This document shows positions 1-18,675 of a stretch of DNA of 64,000 bases, piece by piece. The notes under the pieces were generated by a model. The model ran no database searches. It was not told the origin of the DNA and saw only the letters and a list, made by a program, of their open reading frames with translations. The stretch's first letter is position 1, and each line of letters opens with the position of its first letter. Location: contig NC_071342.1 of assembly GCF_027744825.2 (NCBI RefSeq), positions 12,729,501 through 12,793,500 on the forward strand, read 5' to 3'. Source of the stretch: Synchiropus splendidus. Its lineage: Eukaryota; Chordata; Actinopteri; Syngnathiformes; Callionymidae. The translations under genes and the position numbers were made by a program.

Positions 1-179
1 AGGAGTTCAAACACCATTATGTAGTGGGGCGGCACACATTGACTAAAAACCATTCTTTGACCCCCATTAATGAAGCGCATGCTTCAGCAAGAACAGCAAT
101 CTCCCTAGATACTTTTCAGCAACCCGGCCTTCTGCTTCACTTCTTCGCTCTGACTAACATTTATTTAACTCACAGTTAA

Positions 180-5813
<5,634 letters not shown>

Positions 5814-6503
5814 TCGCTGAAGATCCCTCGTAAATATGGAGAGAAACTGGGACATCATGATAGTAATTTAATAATTGTGAAGGGAACCCGTTGCTGCGCT
5901 TCATGCTTGAAGACAAAATGAGACTGGCCAGAGAAAATGTCAGGAAGAAATGATGTCACTTCACAGGACTAGGGCCAGATAGGATGGGAAATTTCAAGTT
6001 AAAAAAAACGTGTTGGATGAGAGATAGGAGTGCAGCTGACTGTCAGCAACAGGCATTGCATCAGAGCTGCCTAGCTTAGACAAGATTATCTGCAGAAAGC
6101 AGTGCAGAGTTTTTTTTTTCTTCAAAACATCAAAATCCCACGCATTTTACGAGTCTCAAGACCTGCCGAAGCACCTTGATATAGCTTTAAAGACCACAAT
6201 ACTGTGTCATATATAATGGGGCATTATTGTTTATATGTTGGTAATAGATTCCAAACCGATCGACCATTACAATTTTTTTATGGTACAAAATGGCGGTAAA
6301 ACAATTGGCTGCGGACACGGTTTCTGTCAAATGTCTATAATGTACAAAAATATAGTGAAGAGCATGTGTATTTTATATTTATGTGTAGAACATGTTTAAC
6401 TATTTGATGGTTTTTATCATTGCTGTGAGTAACATGTTTTTATTTATCCTTTCAGTTTTTGGATGTGAAGGTGATATTAGCTATTCAGAGGCTTCTGTTG
6501 AAA

Positions 6504-6509
6504 AATAAA
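6504..6509 (+). promoter_or_regulatory. polyadenylation signal of angpt2
   Basis: AATAAA lies about 690 bp after the angpt2 stop codon, in AT-rich 3'UTR-like sequence. It is the best canonical signal before the first mcph1 exon seen on the other strand. Other signals could also be used. Confidence 0.5.
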
Positions 6510-7316
6510 ATAATATTTGAGAAATGCTTTGGGGGTTCATGATTCTTTCACGGAACATGTGCACACGAACTGCATATACTATTGGCAGTTGCGAGTTTGG
6601 CATTTTTTTCCAATCGTACACCATGCCACTCTTCCTGTTCAGTATTAAAGTGTTCACTCAGTAGTCTTGTCTGACAGAAGACAGAGACTCATGAATGAGA
6701 ACAAGGCAACTTCCACATTCACACAGGATACTTGAAAAACGGGAAAATGAAAACGGGTGACGATAAAGAGCCAGCTTCCGAACATCTTCCCTCAAACATT
6801 CATGAGTGCTGCACTTGGAAAATTGTGAACGGAATGGATGCCGTTCATAATTTTAGCTGAGCTGAAAGCTCTTCTTGTACATCCCCAATGTAGGTCCATT
6901 GTCTTGTAAAGCTAGTAGTAGTATTATTAACTTTAGAAAATGAAGAAGAACTAGAAGATGAACTAGCATAAATAAACTACTTATTTGTACATTCAATAGC
7001 AACACATGTAATGATGTAGTACTGATTCGCGTTTTGTTAAGCCTGAGGCAACATTTTACCCTCGAATGGATGTTGAAAGTTTGCTCTCATCAACACCATG
7101 CTTCCTCATTATTAACAGTAAATAAGCAAGTCATTTGTTTATTAATGGTTAATAACTGTGACCTGAACACAACCTATGTAATTATGACATTAGAGCAGTA
7201 ATATATTTAGTGAGCTTCTTTATCACTATATTCTATGGTTATATAGTCTGTTAACAGTGGTCATAATACTGGCATTGAGATGCGTGACCAGTTCAACTAA
7301 AAAACCTGGCACTCAC

Positions 7317-10300
7317 TTGTGCTGCCGGAAACTGCTCTGAGAGCTCATATGGTTCTTCTGGAATCCACTTTCTATGTTCCAAACACCAGAGGATCTGTCA
7401 TAAACAATAAAATGTATTATTAATAAAATATAATAAGCCTTTATTAAAATCTCAATGGGGAAATTCACTATCATACATACAGAACGCATCTAATGAATAA
7501 CAAAATCTTCAACACCAGAATACAAACCCATTCATATGAGAGGATCCAGCAGCCACGAGCGATGCCCAAAAGAATATTCAGAGTTCGCCTGTCGCTGCCT
7601 GACACCACGTGCGTAGTGCTGTCGCTAACCCGATCAACAATCACAAATCCACCCAGGGCTTTCACCAGCTGGACCACCACTTGCTGCTTCCTTAAAGACA
7701 GCAATTACCATGAAATGAAAGGCTGTCAAATTGCGTTGGAAAACCATCGATAGGTAATGAACATTCTTACTCGGAAGGCATGCTCGTCATGACCAATGTT
7801 CTCTGGAAAACAGTTGGATTCACATTAGAATAACATTTTTCTTATTGATGAACACATCTGCTATAATATGCGGCAAACAAAAGCTGAAACGGCTAATGAC
7901 ACATCAGTAAAGAGGACACATTGAAGTCACTAAAGAGAAAGCATCACATGTGATAGGAGATTATTCAAGAGAAAACATTAAGAAAAGTAAAGTTCAGCTT
8001 CAACGGTCAGTAGATTCAGGACAAAATAACACACATAACTAAATGTATAAAACCAAATGCTTAACCAGCTTTGATATTCTGCTTTTGATGAAAAAGCACA
8101 TCACATGTGATCTGTTTGCTGGTTTCAAATCAAAGAGAAAATTAAACAGAGAATTGCTTATTAAATGCAATGTTCTCACTACCTTGACAAAAGTGAATAA
8201 ATGTGAAGCAGATTGCTGCGCTAGACTGCTCTCACGCGCACACACACTGAGAGAGTCACAACTAAAAATACAGTACTGGCCAGATTTTATCTTTACCGTA
8301 TCAGGGCGATCAAAACAAGTCAACTTTTATTATGTTGCAGAAGAGTAAAAATATTACTCCGGGGGACATGATGTCATGTTTTTGTTGCGCTTGTTTGCCA
8401 CACAGTCATTGAAGTTGGCAGCGTAATGAAAACATCGCCCAGGTGCATTTCACACTTGATTGTAAAAGAGAATAATACAGGAAGCTCTCAACGTCAGCCA
8501 AAAACCTCTTTGGACCATAGCATAGAATGAAAGGCAGTTGTTGATAGCAGGAGAAACATGCCACACTTCAAAACATCTCAATGAAAGATGGATTTAAAAA
8601 AAAAAAACAGGGCAAACAATACTGATGTTTTTCCATTATCCTTGCCAAAAAACGCACAATTATTAACCAGAACATTTTGAATGAACTGCAATGGCAGACT
8701 TCTACACAATATGTATTACTAAAAGAGTTAAACATCAGCTGAGAGTAGGCATGGAATATATTAATTATGAAGCATTTAATACTGTCAGTTAACTCGGTTA
8801 CGACAAACTGTAAACATTAACATAGTGGATGTGCAAGATAATATGAAAGGTGAAGGGTGAAACTGTGTTGGGACATTTACTAAAAAATAAAAACATTTAC
8901 CTTAGACTTGTGGATCATTTTTTGTCTGTTCTCCTCAGCGTCACATGAGATCTCTGTTGAACCAGCTGCAGCTTCGCTTCCGTTATCTACATGTGATAAA
9001 TGTGAGGGAGGAAAAAAAACAACACAAAACAACGTGGGGCATGTGAGTCATTTAAACATGGTGTGCTTTTGTTTTCACTCATGCACAACTAAACTATTGC
9101 TAAACTACTTAACGAACATCTCCATTAAAAGACAGAAAATATCAAGATGTTTAGAGGTTATCACCAAGTGTTATGAATCCGTAAATACCACACTTAGTCT
9201 CCCTCATTGTATCTTCAGTATCTGCATCTTCCGACCAAAAATTGACATCACAGAAAAGCAATAATGCGATTTTAATATTCTCTTCAGTCTAACACTTGAG
9301 TCACTAACTAAACTTGTACTTGATCTTTAAATCATTCTCGAAAGACGGCGCAGACGTTCCAATTTGGATGTATTTATTTTAACCTGACACATAAATGAAC
9401 AAATATAGCAGCAGAATAATACATTCACATTTAAAATCCAACAAAGCATGCAGTAAATTCTTGAAACATAGAGAAGTTGAAAGATTCAAAATCTGTGTTC
9501 CATCATTCATGTATGCAGCCAAAGCTGACACCAAATGCCAGAATTTAAAAACACAAAAATCACATATAGGCCAGGGATTTATAGCCATGAGGAAATCTTC
9601 AATAATGCCTGCTCACACCATGGTGGTAAAACTGAGCAACTATAAGCATCTGTAAACAGACTACTCACTTTCTAAGGTGTGAGCCACATGGTGTTTCTGC
9701 GGTGCTGGTGCAGCTTCTGTTCCTTTGTCAGCGGTGGCTTCAGTGGAGCTAATGAAGGGTAATGTGCTCTGTCTCCTTTGCTTGCCTGTCAGTGTCTTGC
9801 TGGCTTTTGGACACATCTTTAGTTCCATCTCTGCAGGACTGTTGGGTTCAGTTTTACTACAATTATCTCCACCTGTACCATGCTCCAGTCTCATCCTCCT
9901 TTTACTCCCAGCTTCCACTGCAAAGCTTTCACTTCTCCTTACTTTCCTTTTCTTCGAGATCGAATCCAACTGAAATGGAAAAAGGATGTCTTCCTCCGTA
10001 GACAGCCGAGGTCGTTCTTTTGATTTCCTAGCCGGTGAAAAGAAGTCCTCGAACACATTGTTGTCATCGCCACCATCTTTAGACACTTTTGAAGCTTTAG
10101 AAGATGTATGGAACAGTCCAGATCGCACAAGAGCAGAAAGCGATGGTCCACCACTCTGTTTCTCTTCAGCTTTAGGAAGTGAGGGTCCTGCGTCAAGACA
10201 ATCGTCATCTATCACAGCTGATTCCAAACCATCAGAATCTGCAATATCAAGACTAGTTTCTGAATAGGAATCACTAGTTTTAGACTTTCCCTTTATACAT

Positions 10301-13300
10301 TTGACTGGAGTTCGTTGTTTAGTGACAGTTTTTTTGACAGGAGGACTCATAGATCTTATCTTGGGCTGCCTCATCCCTTTGTGGTCGCCTGCAGCACTCC
10401 CAAACAAAACATTAGATTTGTCTACTGGCCTTTCTCTAACTGACATCCTCCTGGACTTCCTTCGCCCAATTCCTCCTTCTGTCTCTGAGACATCCAAGTG
10501 GCGACTTCTCTGACATTTGCTTAACTGCACCTTTTCTTCTGCATCAACCGATGAACCACGATCAAGATGCAGCTGATGATCTGAGACAAGAAGAGAATCC
10601 ATCAGCATTCATTTACAGTAACATCGACCAGCAACATATTCATCAATAAAATGCATCGCACTTCTCACCCTGGCAGATGGTGACACACCCACTCGGTGTG
10701 AATTCATAAATTCCAATACATACAGCCCACCAAAAATGGCTCGATTTACATCTGAGGGTGGGAAGAGCTACATCTGTAGTGGGGCCCACAATAGGACAGC
10801 GGGATTTATCATACAATCGAGACCAAAGGATTAAAGATGTAGGAGTGTCATTTTTAGGCACAATGGCGAGTATTAAAACAAAAGAGACGAGAACACTATA
10901 GATATATCCTAGAGGGAGGGAAACTAATCTGCTGCATAATTAGCACCCCTGCCACATTGTATTGTAAGATACATGGTGTTCCATATGTTAACGAGGTTTA
11001 CTATCACCATAGAGACATGCTATCACTGCATTGCTTGTCTCCAGTGCATTTTTACTTTGTTGAGAGGAACGAACACGTTTCCTTTTTACAAGTGTTTTCC
11101 AATTAACGTGTCATTTAAATGAGAGCTAGTTGGAGGTTTTGTAAGTCAGTTAAGACATAATAGGCCAAGGGGACTTCAGAAATCTTCAAAAATAAAGTAG
11201 AATTTCCATCAACCTTTGGGGCCAGGACTTGAGAAGACAAACACTGCTTGTCTGTCGGAGTGCGTGGTTGTCTGTCTATCTCCTGGGTGTCCCACGACCC
11301 AGTAGATGGGATTGAAGACAGATACCAAATTTCCCATTTACTGTAGTTACCGGTAGAAGTACTAGTGGCATCATTTGTCAGGTCATTGAACAATCTCATT
11401 TATTACCAAGTAATCGTCTCATATTTTCAGCATGTGTCTATAAAAACATCCTACGATGAAGTCAGATGATATGTTAAATGGCGTACGTACGAATTAGTTG
11501 ATGACTCCAGAGGGAGAAGAGAATCACAAGCAAAGATAGAAATTGGTAGAAACAATTTAACACACATGGGGAATGAGACATGTATTGCAACGATTACCAC
11601 AACTCAAAGCTTGATCATTCATTCAGAGTTTTAAAAAATATTTCCGGACACCCAATGTATTCTAAAGTGTGCTATTAACAACTACTAAATATTAATCACA
11701 ATATATGATGCTTTATTTATGTATTTCTTATACTGGCAATGTTCACAATTGACATAGAGTAACTGTCAACAATTTAGTTCTGCCAGTATTGCGAGGAAAC
11801 AATATATATCAATAATATATGAATAAATACCATTTGTACTTTTTTGTGTCTGAATAATGGATTTTTCCAAGATTTTTAATATTAATATTTGTGTCAAATT
11901 TTAAAGGTGCCTTTTTTTCTACCACTGCATATTCTGCCAGGTAAAAAAAATTATAAAAAAGCCTCTACTCATATCCATAACCATCATAACCATCATAACC
12001 AAGCAAGTAGATGCAAGCCTGCTCTTGGATAATGGTCCATAACAATGAGGTCAACAGACGGGCAGAATACAGCCAATGGCCAGGTTAATCCATCAATAGA
12101 TTTTTTTTCTTCCATGATGGCACAGGCCTATTCCAAGATAGCTATGCTAAGATTTATTAGGCTCTAAGGTCTAAGAGCCGAACATGGGGTATCATTTTCA
12201 CACATGGACCTTAACCAAATCTATGGGATGAGCTGAAAAAGGCTTCTACGAGAGGCTGGACTCTACCATCCTCAAAGCCAGATTTTGGTGAAAACTTGCA
12301 ACACTAAAGATAAATCTTGTGACAGTGCTTTTTTTGGAAAGGCAGTATCTTATTTCTATTACTCAAAAAAAAACCCTGCTCACAACATGGTGGAAAAATT
12401 GAGCAACTATTAGCATTTGTAAACAGTCTACTTACTTTCTAGGGCGTGAGCCACGTGGTGTTTCTGTGGAGCTGATGTAGTTTTTGTTCCGTTGTCAGCG
12501 GTGGCTTCAGTGGAGCTAATGAAGGGTAATGTGCTCTGTCTCCTTTGCTTGCCTGTCAGTGTCTTGCTGGCTTTTGGACACATCTTTAGTTCCATCTCTG
12601 CAGGACTGTTGGGTTCAGTTTTACTACAATGATCTCCACCTGTACCATGCTCCAGTCTCATCCTCTTTTTACTCCCAGCTTCCACTGCAAGGCTTTCACT
12701 TCGCCTTACTTTCCTTTTCTTAGAGATTGAATCCAACGGAAAAGGAAAAAAGATGTCTTCATCCGTAGACAGCCGAAGTCGTTCTTTTGGTTTCCTAACT
12801 GGTGAAAAGAAGTCCTCAAACACATTGTCGTCATCACCACTATCTTTGGACCCTATTGAAGCTTTTGAAGATGTATGGAACAGTCCAGACGGCACTAGAG
12901 CAGAAATCGATGGGCCATCACTCTCCCGGTGTTTCTCTTCAGCTTTCGGAAGCGAGGGTCCTGCCCTAGTGCTATCTTGAGTCAAACCAATAGACTTTGT
13001 ATCATCCAGACTTTGTATTTCTGTGAAGGAATCAGTAGTTTTACACGTTTCCTTTATACATTTGACTGGTGTTGCTTTTTTAGTGACAGTTTTTTTGACT
13101 AGAGGACTCATAGATCTTATCTTGGGCTGCCTCATCCCTTTGTGGTCGCCTGCAGCACTCCCAAACAAAACATTAGATTTGTCTACTGGCCTTTCTCTAA
13201 CTGACATCCTCCTGGACTTCCTTCGTCCGATTGCTTCTTCTGTCTCGGAGACATTGAAGTCGAAAACTCGCACGGGACTCATTGAGGATCGTTTTGGAAC

Positions 13301-16300
13301 AGCACTGCAAGGCGACAGCCAAGGCTTTTGTAAGTCTTTCTGTAGTGGTGGCTCCCGATCTTCCAGGTCACATTCATTCAACCGCACTTTCACTTCGGCA
13401 TCATCTGGTGAATAAGCGAGTTCAGCAACCGATGAACCAGAATCTTCATCCAATTCATTATCTGAGAAGAGAGAAGAATCCATCTTCAGTCAATTTAAGT
13501 ACCACACTTCATGTAGCTCATGGCTCACAAATGAACATCCCAAAATACAGACTCCACAAGAAAACATGTTCTAAAGAGGAACAATGGCATGTATTTCTTT
13601 TCAATATTGTGTTTCCAATTAAACATTGTGCCATTAAAGACAGAGCCAATTGAGTTGAAATCACTCAAATGGGTTTCAGAAATCCTCAAAAATACAGTTC
13701 AAAGAGAAATAGACAATTACATTAAATTGACTTCACTTTTACCCCTTAATAGCTCCCATTAATGAATCCAGCAGTAGAAAAACCTTTGTTTAAATGAATA
13801 AAATATGACAAATATGACAATGTATATGACATATATATATATATATATACTATCTTATGTCCCTGTCAGATTATCTTTCCTGACACACTTTGGCAAGGCA
13901 CAATATGATGTTTACAATGTTTACCAAGGCAGATCTGAGAGGATTATTCCAAAGGAAGAACAGAATGTCAAAAAAATCATCTCAGAAAGTAATACAACTG
14001 GACCTGAAGACTGGTGCACAACAAATATCAGATATCAACGCAGCTCAGAACAGCTTAATCGTGTTTTCACCAGCAGGGAGCTGAAGAAAACAAGCAGCGC
14101 TGCAAAAGTAAACAAGATGAAACAAAATGACAAAATATTGACAGCACCGCATGTGGTGGGAGAGGAGACTTTGACTACATACACCATCACTTTGGTTTGA
14201 AGGAGATTATAAACAGAAAGGTAGAATTATTTCTTACATAGAAATCGTAATCCTGTAGGTGTGCTCCCAAGAGAAGGTTTGAGTCCAGGAGGTGAGGAGG
14301 ATTCAACCATCTGTGAGGCTGTGAAAAACCAAGATAATACAAGCAGGTTGCAAAACAAATTAGCAGAAACACAATCAGTAAATTCAATATTCACACCGTG
14401 GCACACACACACCTGTGGGCGAGAGGCTTTCATGTTTCTCCTTCATGTCCTTCAGACGCCGCGCCATGTAATCTGATCGCTTCAGAGCAGGACTGTAGAT
14501 GATTCCATTCTCCTCATCGATGATAATATCTGACACTTCAGTGACTGAAACAAAATGCATTCATTTTAGAAATGTTGATGGTTAATAATGTTCTAGGCTT
14601 ATTTACATACCTTGAACTTGCTTTGGAGGCAGATCTTTCATCATTTTCTCTAACTTTCTCTTCATCCGTTTGTCGTACACCGGTGATCTCTCCGGGGAAT
14701 CCTTCGGCTGCATGCAACGATGCTGTGAAAGATTTTTTTACAATTCATGAAATTAGGTGGAAGAAGGGAGGAACCATAATACAAATTCAAACTATTAGCA
14801 AAACATACTGTCCAACAATGACAACATTTCAAGAATCTTGATAAAAACCTAAATACAGAGTGCAGTGTAAAGAAAAGGATAGTCATTATTGTTATAATTT
14901 TAAACACAATTCAGAATGTATACAATCAGTAACTGACTTTGTGGTTGAAGACCATCAGACCAATAAATGCAATTAACAAGTGGACATAAACGATCCACAG
15001 ACAAAGATCATAATGCCCCCCCTTATAAATGTAGTGGCTTCTTGCATGTATGTTTTATACTAACTATGTCTTGACAACAGATATAATATTGGCTTTTATA
15101 CACGTCCATGTCATGCGTTCAGGAAAGGCACAGACCAGAGGAAATATTTTGGTGCTTCCAACGGACCGCAGAGGGTTTTTAAAACATAAATAATAGTGGG
15201 GGGTTCATCTGGGTGCCAAACAATATTGACACAAACCTGCATTAGAAGTTCCAAAAACAAACAAAATGATGTTAAATTGTCATTCCACATAATAATGCAA
15301 TTAATATATAAACTTAAACAACAACAATTAAGGTATTAAGAAATATGTATTATAATACATTTTTGAAACTCAAAATTGATTCATTTAACACCAGGAAAAA
15401 CATGAAATTGATCTTCTATCGGCATAAGACAAAGCAATAATTCTAAAGGAGACTGAATTATCACAAGTTCATACTCACTCTCTTATTTTTCAACACGGGA
15501 TTTGTTTCATTATTGATGGCGGGAAACAACTCTTCATCCACATGAACACCATCGTCATAACATCTGGATGCCGTTAAGAAACAGAAAACAAAGTTACAAC
15601 ACTAGAGACACTAAACTTAACTCAATGGATTCTCATTATTTTCTCAATATGTTCATTAAAACCCATAACTAATAATTGACTAGTCTTTTCAATGTTACCA
15701 AATTCAGATGGATTCAACAAACAAATGAAATAAAGTCCAGGGTAAATAGAACATCTAACCGAATTGTTGCTTTAAAGGGAGAGGAAGAAAAAACAATGAG
15801 GCTAAAATAGAGTGGAGGAGGCTGACACACTGATGGGAAGTGCCAAAATTTCTTCTGATGAAAAATGAGCTGGATTTCTTCTAAAGAATATTAAGTGGGC
15901 GACTGTTAAGAAAAAGAAAAAAGTGAGGAGGAGTAGTTACAGTTTCCTACCGTCCAACCCAAAGAACAGACACGAGCTTCACGTGGCTCTTCTTCGCTTT
16001 TCTCCATGTTGTTGGATGGCCGCTGTGAAACACCACATGCGTGACTCGTTTACTGAATGTTTTTGATACCTGCGTGGGAAATATTAGAGGGGAATTTTAC
16101 TACTGGGAATCTACATTAATATGAAACAGGTCCGGCCCGTTTACATTATTGATGTTAGTGGACATTACCTGAGCTCCCATCTCATGAAGCTGCTGAATAA
16201 ATGGTTTTGAACAGTTGGCTGTTTTTTCTGACGACCACACATCGACATAGGCGACCACATCTGCATCAAGCATTCATAACGACATCATGAATACAAACAA

Positions 16301-16374
16301 ATTTGAGGCTTTTTAATGACACAGTGGTAATGAGTGCTACCTTTGAGAATTGACGAGTTGGTGGCGGTGGTCAT
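7317..16374 (-). CDS. mcph1: microcephalin, BRCT-domain chromosome condensation and DNA damage protein (3' end outside window)
   Basis: MCPH1 is a nuclear protein that restrains condensin II and acts in the DNA damage response. Thirteen coding exons are readable: 16341-16374 (start ATG at 16374), 16169-16260, 15951-16069, 15479-15563, 14611-14722, 14413-14544, 14238-14318, 12436-13461, 9669-10580, 8901-8986, 7771-7802, 7528-7690 and 7317-7394. Together they give 2952 bases, 984 codons with no frame break. The N-terminal BRCT1 is clear ([30 protein letters not shown]), followed by [11 protein letters not shown]. The second BRCT starts at [11 protein letters not shown] and contains [15 protein letters not shown] and [16 protein letters not shown]. 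The third BRCT is not in the window and should lie left of angpt2, which occupies the following intron. The large central exon is present twice. A noncoding first exon probably ends at 17164, where a GTAAGT donor follows. Confidence 0.93.
9669..10580 (-). other. mcph1: mcph1 giant central exon, tandem copy B
   Basis: This exon has 912 bases, divisible by three, with the same phase 1 entry and exit as copy A. The acceptor follows TTGTCTCAG and the donor is GTGAGT. Most of the exon is near-identical to copy A, including [17 protein letters not shown] and [18 protein letters not shown]. It differs by a deletion of roughly 38 residues near its start and scattered substitutions, with no stop codon. 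Homology to copy A continues into the flanking introns on both sides. Confidence 0.88.
10581..12435. other. intron between the two mcph1 central exon copies
   Basis: No coding exon is recognised here. The stretch 11060-11205 is similar to 13580-13705, the intron upstream of copy A, and 12370-12435 is similar to 9600-9668, the intron downstream of copy B. The rest is AT-rich sequence without a recognised repeat. Confidence 0.55.
12436..13461 (-). other. mcph1: mcph1 giant central exon, copy A
   Basis: This exon has 1026 bases, divisible by three, and is entered and left in phase 1. The acceptor follows TTCTTCTCAG and the donor is GTAAGT. It encodes 342 residues of low-complexity, Ser/Lys-rich, mostly disordered protein. 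Landmarks include [40 protein letters not shown] (a basic, NLS-like stretch) and [11 protein letters not shown]. It is the longer copy, and its N-terminal third contains a segment missing in copy B, so it is probably the ancestral form. Confidence 0.88.
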
Positions 16375-17163
16375 TACTGGCATGCAAAGCAAAAACAAAC
16401 ATGAATGTGAAGAATTCAAAATGAATATCCATCTCTCAGTTCAGGAAGAATGGACACAATCTGTGTTATAGAAAAGGAAAAACCGTAATGCAATGTGACT
16501 AAATGCGGGTTTGTGTACATTTAAAATATTTCTGAAATTACGGATGAAACAATATTATATATTTTTATTTTCAAAGACGGACAGACAGGGAAAACACAGA
16601 GTAAACTGCGATGAAAATTACAAATATGGGTCTTATTCATTTTGAACAAAAAGTATGACCTGCAGCTGATTTGACACTTAAAAAACACAACGCAAGAGCG
16701 GATTTACAGATTAACATTGCTAGCAGGAACTCACTGGTCGTGTTTTGTTTATTAGCGCGTTCAGAATATATTAACAACATAACGATAACGGCGTCACATA
16801 AAGACGTATTCGATTAGATCGGTGTACTTAGAGTAGTACACATGAATTATTTGAAAACTGACGATAGACAACAACAGTGAGTGGTTTTTATGACTTCCAC
16901 GTATAACAGTACCTCTTGGAAATACAATCTTGCTCAAGCATAACAAACATTGGGACTGACCAACTATACTCGTAGCGGTTAGTGATAGCCAGGACGAAAT
17001 GTTACATTACACGTCTGCATCCAATAGCTGACTAACTTGTTGAGGAGTTAGCATAATGGTGTTGAAGCTAACTTGGCACAACTTCCGCAGTTTTGCAGCG
17101 CACACAACACTTATTGAATAAGAACCGCACGAGTGAGTGGGATAGATTTGTTTTCTCACTTAC

Positions 17164-17320
17164 TTTTAGTAGGTGGTGAATCACCAAGTCATTTAAAAGT
17201 AAGAAAAACTAATGAAAACATGACAACCGCCTGAAATTTGCGCCTCGAAGACGTCGACAACAAAATGATTTCATTGGTGGACGTAAGACAACGTCACATC
17301 CGGTCTTGTAACGCGACCTG
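17164..17320 (-). promoter_or_regulatory. putative mcph1 promoter and noncoding first exon end
   Basis: On the minus strand there is a CCAAT box at 17273-17277 and a CRE-like ACGTCA at 17291-17296. A good splice donor (GTAAGT) begins at 17163 and could end a noncoding first exon, joining a possible acceptor just upstream of the ATG at 16374. The sequence is richer in CpG than its surroundings. This is inferred from motifs only. Confidence 0.4.
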
Positions 17321-18675
17321 TCATACTTCTTATTAAGAATATTGAAAGTGAAATTAGCTGCGTAAAAAAGGTTAGTCAACAAGTATTCAGTAATATATTA
17401 ATTCAAGCAAAGAAACAAAACCATCTTTATGACCAGTTGTTAAACTCATATAGTGGGAACTGACAGTGACAAAACTGAGGTGCAGCTCCTTGTCGAGAAA
17501 TTGACTTTGCTTTTCTAGGAATAATTTGAGCAAAAAGCACAGATTTACATTCAGGATAGTGTCGACTGACCTACTGGAAAGGCACTCATGGACCATGCCT
17601 GTCACACGCATGAGCGACACCAACATCAATAGCTTCATTGAAGTGGCTGCTCTTCAAGAACTTAATTTACATAATTCACTATCAAGTGTAATAGTGCAGC
17701 TTCTCATGAATGTCTCTCTGCGTGTTAGCGCCTCTTCTCTCGCCTCTTTTATTACGAGCTGAAATTAAATTTAGTTGATACAGTCACAAAAACTTACCAA
17801 GTCACAAGGGAATATACATGACTGTTTATTAAATAAATCACTGTTCAAGCAAACACTTGGATTAGCATGAACGTAAACAAACTTCTAGCATTTTGTACTA
17901 ATCTCACAGAAGATACTGGCTTCGAAACCAATGCCATTTTTTTTTCAAAACCTTCTTGCCAATCACATATGCATCCAGTTTTAGAATGTGTATCCACAAC
18001 GCATTTATGGTTGTTGATAACTCTTCTGCTCCTGGAGAAAACCTCTAAAGGCACGATTAGAACATGCAAACTACAATTAAACTCATTTAAAGTCAAGATT
18101 AATTTTTTATTAAGAGGAAACAGCACAAAATACCAGCTGCCTTGTGTCACAGTCTATGGCTATACACAGTAAACATCAATCTCAACCTAACAGATAACAG
18201 AACACTCACATTGGTGGAACAGAATGCAGCACACATTCAATAATAAAATCATTCAGCACATATTTCGATTACACAACACTTTTGAATCAGCAAGTTATAG
18301 CCCTAGTTTGAACTCTTCAAGTCCAAGGACCAATTTCACAATACACACAATTTCAATGGTCTACAAACATGTCATGTCAGATCAAATAGTTTCATCACAA
18401 ATTGCACTTGTGTTCACAAACTACAAAAACAATTACTACTGCTTTTGTAAAACTAACTTTCTCTTTCCAGCCCAGGATGTCCATCCAAATGACACTGAAA
18501 TGTGAGGTCAAACTTTATACATTTACAACTTTATTTAGTCAATGTCATCATCTTTTCCTAACTTGTTTAACAGGACTTCAGTGGACATCAAAATTATGTT
18601 TATTTTTTCTTTTTAGAATTTATATTCACATTCACATTCCATGATATATACTGGCAGCAACCCGATGCTCCTCTA
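17321..18675. other. intergenic region, mcph1 to npy4r
   Basis: AT-rich sequence between the mcph1 promoter and the 3' end of npy4r. No conserved protein, RNA gene or repeat family is recognised. It presumably contains the npy4r 3'UTR near its right end. Confidence 0.5.
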
